From Nephrocerus scutellatus (taxonomy: Eukaryota; Arthropoda; Insecta; Diptera; Pipunculidae), in the NCBI GenBank assembly GCA_947095585.1, contig OX352765.1, positions 59,050,920 through 59,114,919 of the forward strand: a stretch of DNA of 64,000 nucleotides, read 5' to 3'. Numbering within the stretch: the stretch's first letter is position 1; each line of letters starts with the position of its first letter. Below are positions 50,970-62,028 of this stretch, piece by piece. The translations under genes were made by a program, and so were the position numbers. The notes beneath the pieces were generated by a model. The model had not been told where the DNA came from. It ran no database searches and saw only the letters and a program-made list of their open reading frames with translations.

Positions 50970-52510
50970 CCCCACTATCAAATCAAAACCTTCAAACAAT
51001 TTTTAAATTTAGTACCCAACATTTTATTTAATTGCGATAGGTCCCGTTAGGCTTGCTCTAATTGTCCAACGTTGACAATTCTTTCATAGCATATGACACG
51101 TGCATTCTAAGGGTCGTAATATTTGATCATAAAATTAAAATCTTTCCTCACTGTAGCTTATGACACGAGCTTTCCCACGATGGCAATACTTGTTTATACA
51201 TTCTAATTCTGATCCCACTATCAAACAAAAACATCCCACAACTTAAAAAATGTAGTACCCAACATTTTCTTTAACTGCGATAAGTCCCGGTAGGCTTGCT
51301 CTAATCGTCCAACATGTTACTAGCCTTTCATAGCCTATGACACGTACTTTCTAAGGGTGGTAATATATGATCATAAAATTAAAATCTTGCCCCACTATCA
51401 AACAAAAAACCTCCAAAAATTTATAAAATTTAATACCCACATTTTCTTTTAATTACGATTAGTCCCGTTAGGCTTGCTCTGATTGTCCAACATAGTACTA
51501 GCCTTTTATAGCTAATGACACGAGCTTTCTAATGATCGTAATATTTAATCATAAAATTTTAAATTCGGCCCCACTAACAAATCAGAAACCACCAACCTTT
51601 TATAAAATTTAGTACCCAACATTTTCGTTAATTGCGATAAGTCCCGTTAGTCTTGCTCTGATTGTCCAACATAGTACTAGCCTTTTATAGCTTATGATAC
51701 GAGCTTTCTAATGATGGTATTATTTGATCATAAAATTCAAATCTTACCCCACTATCAAATCAGAAACCTACAACAAATTATAAAATTTAGTAACCAACAT
51801 TTTCTTTAATTGCGATAAGTCCCGTTAGGCTTGCTCTGATTGTCCAACATTGACAATTCTTTCATAGCCTATGACACGTGCTTTCTAAAGGTCGTAATAT
51901 TTGATCATAAAATTAAAATCATGCCACCCTATAGCTTATGTCACGAGCTTTCCCACGATAGCAATACTTGATCCTACATTTCAATTCTGATCCCACTATC
52001 AAATCAAAACCTACAACAATTTTTAAAATTTAGTACCCAACATTTTCTTTATTTGCGATAAGTCCCGTTAGGCTTGCTCTGATTTTCCAACAGGTTTTTA
52101 GCCTTTCATTGCCTATGACACGTGCTTTCTAATGGTGGTAATATTTGATCTTAAATTAAAATCTTGCCACACTATCACACAAAAAACCTCCAAAAAAATT
52201 TTTAAAATTTAATACCCACATTTTTCTTTAATTACGATTAGTCCCGTTTGGCTTGCTCTGATTTTCCAACATAGTTATATCATTTATAGCTTATGACACG
52301 AGCATTCTAATGATTGTATTATTTAATCATAAAATTTAAATCCTGCCCCACTAACAAATCAGAAACCATCAACAATTAATAAAATTTAGTACCCAACATT
52401 TTCGTTAATTGCGATAAGTCCTGTTAGGCATGCTCTGATTGTCTAACGTAGTACTAGCCCTTTATAGCTTATGACACGAACTTTCTAATGAAGGTATAAT
52501 TTAATCTTAA
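50970..52510. repeat. Higher-order block with offset 3566 bp, copy 2
   Basis: Matches 47400-48950 with occasional single-base differences, for example AATATATGATCAT near 51363 and TTATGTCACGAGC near 51936. It is preceded by the GCTCTGGTTTTCCATTATG monomer (50699) and followed by the 2987 bp duplication. Confidence 0.85.
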
Positions 52511-55500
52511 CATTTAAATTCTGCCCCACTAACATATCAGAAACCTTCAAAAGTTTTGTACCCAACATTGCGATAAGACTCGTTAGGCTTGCTCTAATGA
52601 TGGTAATATTTAATCATAAAATTTTAAATCCGGCCCCACTAACAAATCAGAAACCACCAACAATATATAAAATTTAGTACCCAACATTTTCGTTAATTGC
52701 GATAAGTCCCGTTAGTCTTGCTCTGATTGTCCAACATAGTACTAGCCTTTTATAGCTTATGATACGAGCTTTCTAATGATGGTATTATTTGATCATAAAA
52801 TTCAAATCTTACCCCACTATCAAATCAGAAACCTACAACAATTTATAAAATTTAGTAACCAACATTTTCTTTAATTGCGATAAGTCCCGTTAGGCTTGCT
52901 CTGATTGTCCAACATTGACAATTCTTTCATAGCCTATCACGCGTGCTTTCTATCACACAAAAAACCTCCAAAAAATTTTTTAAAATTTAATACCCACATT
53001 TTTCTTTAATTACGATTAGTCCCGTTTGGCTTGCTCTGATTTTCCAACATAGTTATATCATTTATAGCTTATGACACGAGCATTCTAATGATTGTATTAT
53101 TTAATCATAAAATTTAAATCCTGCCCCACTAACAAATCAGAAACCATCAACAATTAATAAAATTTAGTACCCAACATTTTCGTTAATTGCGATAAGTCCT
53201 GTTAGGCATGCTCTGATTGTCTAAGGTAGTACTAGCCCTTTATAGCTTATGTCACGAACTTTCTAATGAAGGTATAATTTAATCTTAACATTTAAATTCT
53301 GCCCCACTAACATATCAGAAACCTTCAAAAATTTTGTACCCAACATTGCAATAAGACTCGTTAGGCTTGCTCTAATGATGGTATTATTTAATCATAAAAT
53401 TTAAATCCTGCCCCACTAACAAATCAGAATCCACCAACAATTTATAAAATTGAGTACCCAACATTTTCGTTAATTGCTATAAGTCCCGTTAGTAATGCTC
53501 TGATTGTCTAACATAGCACTAGCCCTTTATAGCTTATGACACGAATTTTCTAATGAAGGTATTATTTAATCTTAAAATTTAAATCCTGCCCGACTAACAT
53601 ATCAGAAACCTTCAAAAATGTATAAAATGTTGTACCCAACATTTTCTTTAATTGCGATAAGACTCGTTAGGCTTGCTCTAATGATGGTATTAGTTAATCA
53701 TAAAATTTAAATCCTGCCCAACTAACAAATCAGAAACCACAAACAAGTTATAAAATTTAGTTACCAACATTTTCGTTAATTGCAATAAGTCCCGTTAGGC
53801 TTGCTCTGGTTTTCCATTATGTTACCAGTCTTTCATAGCATATGACATGAGCTTTCTAATAATGGTAATATTTAATCATAAAATTTAAATCCTGACCCAC
53901 TAACATATCAGGAACCTACAACAATTTATAAAATGTTGTACCCAAATTTTTCTTTAATTACGTTAAATACCGTTAGGCTTGCTCTGATTGTCCAACATAA
54001 TACTAGCCTTTTATAGCTCATGACACGAGCTTTCCAACGACAGTAATTCCTTATCATAAAAATTAAATGTTGCCCCACTATCATATCAAAACCTTCAAAA
54101 AAATTTTAAATTTAGTCCCCAACATTTTATTTAATTGGGATAGGTCCCGTTAGGCTTACTCTAATTGTCCAACATTGACATTTCTTTCATAGCCAATGAC
54201 ACGTGCACTCTAAGGGTCGTAATATTTGATCATAAAATTAAAACCTTGCCACACTGTAGCTTATGACACGAGCTTTCCCACGATGGCAATACTTGATCAT
54301 ACATTATAAATCTGATCCCACTATCAAACAAAACCTCCCACAAATTATAAAATTTAGACCCAACATTTTCTTTAATTGCGATAAGTCCCGGTAGGCTTGC
54401 TCTGATTGTCCAACATTGACAATTCTTTCATAGCCTATGACACGTGCTTTCTAAAGGTCGTAATATTTGATCATAAAATTAAAATCATGCCACACTATAG
54501 CTTATGACACGAGCTTTCCCACGATAGCAATACTTGATCCTACATTTCAATTCTGATCCCACTATCAAATCAAAACCTTCAACAATTTTTAAAATTTAGT
54601 ACCCAACATTTTCTTTAATTGCGATAAGTCCCGTTAGGCTTGCTCTGATTGTCTAACATAGTACTAGCCCTTTATAGCTTATTACACGAATTTTCTAATG
54701 AAGGTACAATTTAATTTTAAAATTTAATTCCTGCCCCACTAACATATCAGAAACCTTCAAAAATTTATAAAATTGTTTACCCAACATTTTCTTTAATTGC
54801 GATAAGTCCCGTTAGGCTTGCTCTGATTTTCCAACATAGTATAAGCCTTTCATAGCCTATTACACGTGCTTTCTAAAGGTCGTAATATTTGATCATAAAA
54901 TTAAAATCATGCCACCCTATAGCTTATGACACGAGCTTTCCCACGATAGCAATACTTGATCCTACATTTCAATTCTGATCCCACTATCAAATCAAAACCT
55001 ACAACAATTTTTAAAATTTAGTACCCAACATTTTCTTTATTTGCGATAAGTCCCGTTAGGCTTGCTCTGATTTTCCAACAGGTTTCTAGCCTTTCATTGC
55101 CTATGACACGTGCTTTCTAATGGTTGTAATATTTGATCTTAAATTAAAATCTTGCCACACTATCACACAAAAAACCTCCAACATTTTTTTCAAATTTAAT
55201 ACCCACATTTTTCTTTAATTACGATTAGTCCCGTTTGGCTTGCTCTGATTTTCCAACATAGTTATATAATTTATAGCTTATGACACGAGCATTCTAATGA
55301 TTGTATTATTTAATCATAAAATTTAAATCCTGCCCCACTAACAAATCAGAAACCACCAACAATTAATAAAATTTAGTACCCAACATTTTCGTTAATTGCG
55401 ATAAGTCCTGTTAGGCATGCTCTGATTGTCTAACGTAGTACTAGCCCTTTATAGCTTATGACACGAACTTTCTAATGAAGGTATAATTTAATCTTAACAT

Positions 55501-56474
55501 TTAAATTCTGCCCCACTAACATATCAGAAACCTTCAAAAGTTTTGTACCCAACATTGCGATAAGACTCGTTAGGCTTGCTCTAATGATGGTAATATTTAA
55601 TCATAAAATTTTAAATCCGGCCCCACTAACAAATCAGAAACCACCAACAATATATAAAATTTAGTACCCAACATTTTCGTTAATTGCGATAAGTCCCGTT
55701 AGTCTTGCTCTGATTGTCCAACATAGTACTAGCCTTTTATAGCTTATGATACGAGCTTTCTAATGATGGTATTATTTGATCATAAAATTCAAATCTTACC
55801 CCACTATCAAATCAGAAACCTACAACAATTTATAAAATTTAGTAACCAACATTTTCTTTAATTGCGATAAGTCCCGTTAGGCTTGCTCTGATTGTCCAAC
55901 ATTGACAATTCTTTCATAGCCTATGACGCGTGCTTTCTATCACACAAAAAATTTTTTAAAATTTAATACCCACATTTTTCTTTAATTACGATTAGTCCCG
56001 TTTGGCTTGCTCTGATTTTCCAACATAGTTATATCATTTATAGCTTATGACACGAGCATTCTAATGATTGTATTATTTAATCATAAAATTTAAATCCTGC
56101 CCCACTAACAAATCAGAAACCATCAACAATTAATAAAATTTAGTACCCAACATTTTCGTTAATTGCGATAAGTCCTGTTAGGCATGCTCTGATTGTCTAA
56201 CGTAGTACTAGCCCTTTATAGCTTATGTCACGAACTTTCTAATGAAGGTATAAGTTAATCTTAACATTTAAATTCTGCCCCACTAACATATCAGAAACCT
56301 TCAAAAATTTTGTACCCAACATTGCAATAAGACTCGTTAGGCTTGCTCTAATGATGGTATTATTTAATCATAAAATTTAAATCCTGCCCCACTAACAAAT
56401 CAGAATCCACCAACAATTTATAAAATTGAGTACCCAACATTTTCGTTAATTGCTATAAGTCCCGTTAGTAATGC
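52450..56474. repeat. 17-monomer tandem duplication, offset 2987 bp (second copy incomplete)
   Basis: Copy one is about 52450-55436 and copy two begins at about 55437. Markers at 2987 bp are CAATATATAAAATTTAG (52661/55648), GCGTGCTTTCTATCACAC (52941/55928) and TTATGTCACGAAC (about 53249/56226). The second copy also lost part of its ACACAAAAAACCTCC run (about 55942). Copy two ends at a hybrid box, CCCGTTAGTAATGCTCTGG at about 56461, where the GTTAGTAATGCTCTG monomer is fused to the GGTTTTCCATTATG monomer and the monomers between them are lost. Confidence 0.87.
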
Positions 56475-58845
56475 TCTGGTTTTCCATTATGTTACCAGTC
56501 TTTCATAGCATATGACATGAGCTTTCTAATAATGGTAATATTTAATCATAAAATTTAAATCCTGATCCACTAACATATCAGGAACCTACAACAATTTATA
56601 AAATTTTGTACCCACATTTTTCTTTAATTACGTTAAATACCGTTAGGCTTGCTCTGATTGTCCAACATAATACTAGCCTTTTATAGCTCATGACACGAGC
56701 TTTCCAACGACAGTAATTCTTTATCATAAAAATTAAATGTTGCCCCACTATTAAATCAAAACCTTCAAAAAATTTTTAAATTTAGTCCCCAACATTTTAT
56801 TTAATTGGGATATGTCCCGTTAGGCTTACTCTAATTGTCCAACATTGACATTTCTTTCATAGCCTATGACACGTGCACTCTAAGGGTCGTAATATTTGAT
56901 CATAAAATTAAAACCTTGCCACACTGTAGCTTATGACACGAGCTTTCCCACGATGGCAATACTTGATCATACATTATAATTCTGATCCCACTATCAAACA
57001 AAAACATCCCACAAATTATAAAATTTAGTACCCAACATTTTCTTTAATTGCGATAAGTCCCGGTAGGCTTGCTCTGATTGTCCAACATTGACAATTCTTT
57101 CATAGCCTATGACACGTGCTTTCTAAAGGTCGTAATATTTGATCATAAAATTAAAATCATACCACACTATAGCTTATGACACGAGCTTTCCCACGATAGC
57201 AATACTTGATCCTACATTTCAATTCTGATCCCACTATCAAATCAAAACCTTCAACAATTTTTAAAATTTAGTACCCAACATTTTCTTTAATTGCGATAAG
57301 TCCCGTTAGGCTTGCTCTGATTGTCTAACATAGTACTAGCCCTTTATAGCTTATAACACGAATTTTCTAATGAAGGTACAATTTAATTTTAAAATTTAAA
57401 TCCTGCCCCCCACTAACAAATCAGAAACCACCAACAATTTATAAAATTGAGTACCCAACATTTACGTTAATTGCGATAAGTCCCGTTGGGCATGCTCTGA
57501 TTGTCTAACATAGTACTAGCCCTTTATAGCTTATGACACGAACTTTCTAATGAAGGTATAAGTTAATCTTAAAATTTAAATCCTGCCCCACTAACATATC
57601 AGAAACCTTCAAAAATTTATAAAATTGTTTACCCAACATTTTCTTTAATTGCGATAAGTCCCGTTAGGCTTGCTCTGATTTTCCAACATAGTATTAGCCT
57701 TTCATAGCCTATGACACGTGCTTTCTAAAGGTCGTAATATTTGATCATAAAATTAAAATCATGCCACCCTATAGCTTATGACACGAGCTTTCTCACGATA
57801 GCAATACTTAATCCTACATTTCAATTCTGATCCCACTATCAAATCAAAACCTACAACAATTTTTAAAATTTAGTACCAAACATTTTCTTTATTTGCGATA
57901 AGTCCCGTTAGGCTTGCTCTGATTTTCCAACAGGTTTCTAGCCTTTCATTGCCTATGACACGTGCTTTCTAATGGTGGTAATATTTGATCTTAAATTAAA
58001 ATCTTGCCACACTATCACACAAAAAACCTCCAAATTTTTTTTCAAATTTAATACCCACATTTTTCTTTAATTACGATTAGTCCCGTTTGGCTTGCTCTGA
58101 TTTTCCAACATAGTTATATAATTTATAGCTTATGACACGAGCATTCTAATGATTGTATTATTTAATCATAAAATTTAAATCCTGCCCCACTAACAAATCA
58201 GAAACCACCAACAATTAATAAAATTTAGTACCCAACATTTTCGTTAATTGCGATAAGTCCTCTTAGGCATGCTCTGATTGTCTAACGTAGTACTAGCCCT
58301 TTATAGCTTATGACACGAACTTTCTAATGAAGGTATAATTTAATCTTAACATTTAAATTCTGTCCCACTAACATATCAGAAACCTTCAAAAGTTTTGTAC
58401 CCAACATTGCGATAAGACTCGTTAGGCTTGCTCTAATGATGGTATTATTTAATAATAAAATTTAAATCCTGCCCCACTAACAAATCAGAATCCACCAACA
58501 ATTTATAAAATTTAGTACCCAACATTTTCGTTAATTGCTATAAGTCCCGTTAGGCATGCTCTGATTGTCTAACATAGCACTAGCCCTTTATAGCTTATGA
58601 CACGAACTTTCTAATGAAGGTATAATTTAATCTTAACATTTAAATTCTGCCCCACTAACATATCAGAAACCTTCAAAAATGTTGTACCCAACATTGCGAT
58701 AAGACTCGTTAGGCTTGCTCTAATGATGGTATTATTTAATCATAAAATTTAAATCCTGCCCCACTAACAAATCAGAAACCACCAACAATTTTTAAAATTT
58801 AGTACCCAACATTTTCTTTATTTGCGATAAGTCCCGTTAGGCTTG
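56474..58845. repeat. Block in the order of 53804-55700, then transition
   Basis: After the hybrid at 56461-56479 the sequence follows 53804 onward at an offset of 2670 bp (CATTGACATTTCTTTC near 54172/56842). It contains the two truncated monomers near 56928 and 57169. From about 57665 the TTTCTCACGATAGCAATAC and CTTAATCCTAC variants appear; they then characterise all copies to the right edge. The CCTCTTAGGCATGC box variant first appears at 58258. Confidence 0.8.
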
Positions 58846-61800
58846 CTCTGATTTTCCAACAGGTTTCTAGCCTTTCATTGCCTATGACACGTGCTTTCTA
58901 ATGGTGGTAATATTTGATCTTAAATTAAAATCTTGCCACACTATCACACAAAAAACCTCCAAAAATTTTTTAAAATTTAATACCCACATTTTTTTTAATT
59001 ACGATTAGTCCCGTTTGGCTTGCTCTGATTTTCCAACATAGTTATATCATTTATAGCTTATGACACGAGCATTCTAATGATTGTATTATTTAATCATAAA
59101 ATTTAAATCCTGCCCCACTAACAAATCAGAAACCACCAACAATTAATAAAATTTAGTCCCCAACATTTTCGTTAATTGCGATAAGTCCTGTTAGGCATGC
59201 TCTGATTGTCTAACGTAGTACTAGCCCTTTATAGCTTATGACACGAACTTTCTAATAAAGGTATAATTTAATCTTAACATTTAAATTCTGCCCCACTAAC
59301 ATATCAGAAACCTTCAAAAATTTTGTACCCAACATTGCGATAAGACTTGTTAGGCTTTCTCTAATGATGGTATTATTTAATCATAAAATTTAAATCCTGC
59401 CCCACTAACAAATCAGAATCCAGCAACAATTTATAAAATTTAGTACCCAACATTTTCGTTAATTGCCATAAGTCCCGTTAGGCATGCTCTGATTGTCTAA
59501 CATAGCACTAGCCCTTTATAGATTATGACACGAATTTTCTAATGAAGGTATTATTTAATCTTAAAATTTAAATCCTGCCCCACTAACATATCATAAACCT
59601 TCAAAAATGTATAAAATGTTGTACCCAACATTTTCTTTAATTGCGATAAGACTCGTTAGGCTTGCTCTAATGATGGTATTAGTTAATCATAAAATTTAAA
59701 TCCTGCCCAACTAACAAATCAGAAACCACAAACAAGTTATAAAATTTAGTAACCAACATTTTCGTTAATTGCTATAAGTCCCGTTAGGCATGCTCTGATT
59801 GTCTAACATAGCACTAGCCCTTTATAGCTTATGACACGAATTTTCTAATGAAGGTATTATTTAATCTTAAAATTTAAATCCTGTCCAACTAACAAATCAG
59901 AAACCAGAAACAAGTTATAAAATTTAGTAACCAACATTTTCGTTAATTGCGATAAGTCCCGTTAGGCTTGCTCTGATTTTCCAACATAGTATTAGCCTTT
60001 CATAGCCTATGACACGTGCTTTCTAAAGGTCGTAATATTTGATCATAAAATTAAAATCATGCCACCCTATAGCTTATGACACGAGCTTTCTCACGATAGC
60101 AATACTTAATCCTACATTTCAATTCTGATCCCACTATCAAATCAAAACCTACAACAATTTTTAAAATTTAGTACCAAACATTTTCTTTATTTGCGATAAG
60201 TCCCGTTAGGTTTGCTCTGATTTTCCAACAGGTTTCTAGCCTTTCATTGCCTATGACACGTGCTTTCTAATGGTGGTAATATTTGATCTTAAATTAAAAT
60301 CTTGCCACACTATCACACAAAAAACCTCCAAATTTTTTTTCAAATTTAATACCCACATTTTTCTTTAATTACGATTAGTCCCGTTTGGCTTGCTCTGATT
60401 TTCCAACATAGTTATATAATTTATAGCTTATGACACGAGCATTCTAATGATTGTATTATTTAATCATAAAATTTAAATCCTGCCCCACTAACAAATCAGA
60501 AACCACCAACAATTAATAAAATTTAGTACCCAACATTTTCGTTAATTGCGATAAGTCCTCTTAGGCATGCTCTGATTGTCTAACGTAGTACTAGCCCTTT
60601 ATAGCTTATGACACGAACTTTCTAATGAAGGTATAATTTAATCTTAACATTTAAATTCTGTCCCACTAACATATCAGAAACCTTCAAAAGTTTTGTACCC
60701 AACATTGCGATAAGACTCGTTAGGCTTGCTCTAATGATGGTATTATTTAATCATAAAATTTAAATCCTGCCCCACTAACAAATCAGAATCCACCAACAAT
60801 TTATAAAATTTAGTACCCAACATTTTCGTTAATTGCTATAAGTCCCGTTAGGCATGCTCTGATTGTCTAACATAGCACTAGCCCTTTATAGCTTATGACA
60901 CGAACTTTCTAATGAAGGTATAATTTAATCTTAACATTTAAATTCTGCCCCACTAACATATCAGAAACCTTCAAAAATGTTGTACCCAACATTGCGATAA
61001 GACTCGTTAGGCTTGCTCTAATGATGGTATTATTTAATCTTAAAATTTAAATCCTGTCCAACTAACAAATCAGAAACCAGAAACAAGTTATAAAATTTAG
61101 TAACCAACATTTTCGTTAATTGCGATAAGTCCCGTTAGGCTTGCTCTGATTTTCCAACATAGTATTAGCCTTTCATAGCCTATGACACGTGCTTTCTAAA
61201 GGTCGTAATATTTGATCATAAAATTAAAATCATGCCACCCTATAGCTTATGACACGAGCTTTCTCACGATAGCAATACTTAATCCTACATTTCAATTCTG
61301 ATCCCACTATCAAATCAAAACCTACAACAATTTTTAAAATTTAGTACCAAACATTTTCTTTATTTGCGATAAGTCCCGTTAGGCTTGCTCTGATTTTCCA
61401 ACAGGTTTCTAGCCTTTCATTGCCTATGACACGTGCTTTCTAATGGTGGTAATATTTGATCTTAAATTAAAATCTTGCCACACTATCACACAAAAAACCT
61501 CCAAATTTTTTTTCAAATTTAATACCCACATTTTTCTTTAATTACGATTAGTCCCGTTTGGCTTGCTCTGATTTTCCAACATAGTTATATAATTTATAGC
61601 TTATGACACGAGCATTCTAATGATTGTATTATTTAATCATAAAATTTAAATCCTGCCCCACTAACAAATCAGAAACCACCAACAATTAATAAAATTTAGT
61701 ACCCAACATTTTCGTTAATTGCGATAAGTCCTCTTAGGCATGCTCTGATTGTCTAACGTAGTACTAGCCCTTTATAGCTTATGACACGAACTTTCTAATG

Positions 61801-62028
61801 AAGGTATAATTTAATCTTAACATTTAAATTCTGTCCCACTAACATATCAGAAACCTTCAAAAGTTTTGTACCCAACATTGCGATAAGACTCGTTAGGCTT
61901 GCTCTAATGATGGTATTATTTAATCATAAAATTTAAATCCTGCCCCACTAACAAATCAGAATCCACCAACAATTTATAAAATTTAGTACCCAACATTTTC
62001 GTTAATTGCTATAAGTCCCGTTAGGCTT
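58845..62028. repeat. 18-monomer higher-order unit, copy 1 (3184 bp)
   Basis: Matches 62029 onward at exactly 3184 bp: ATTTAGTCCCCAAC at about 59151/62335, CTGTCCAACTAAC at 59881/63065 and CCTCTTAGG at 60557/63741. 3184 bp is eighteen 176.9 bp units. The right junction near 62028 joins TTGCTATAAGTCCCG to TTAGGCTTGCTCTGATTTTC. The unit contains its own nested 1173 bp duplication. Confidence 0.92.
59881..62028. repeat. Nested duplication, offset 1173 bp
   Basis: CTGTCCAACTAACAAATCAG is at 59881 and 61054, and CCTCTTAGGCATGC is at 60557 and 61730, both 1173 bp apart. 1173 bp is 6.6 monomers; the unit includes the 67 bp truncated monomer (about 60068 and 61241) and the shortened GACTCGTTAGG monomers, which makes it non-integral. 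The second copy is cut off near 62028 by the start of the next 3184 bp unit. Confidence 0.88.
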
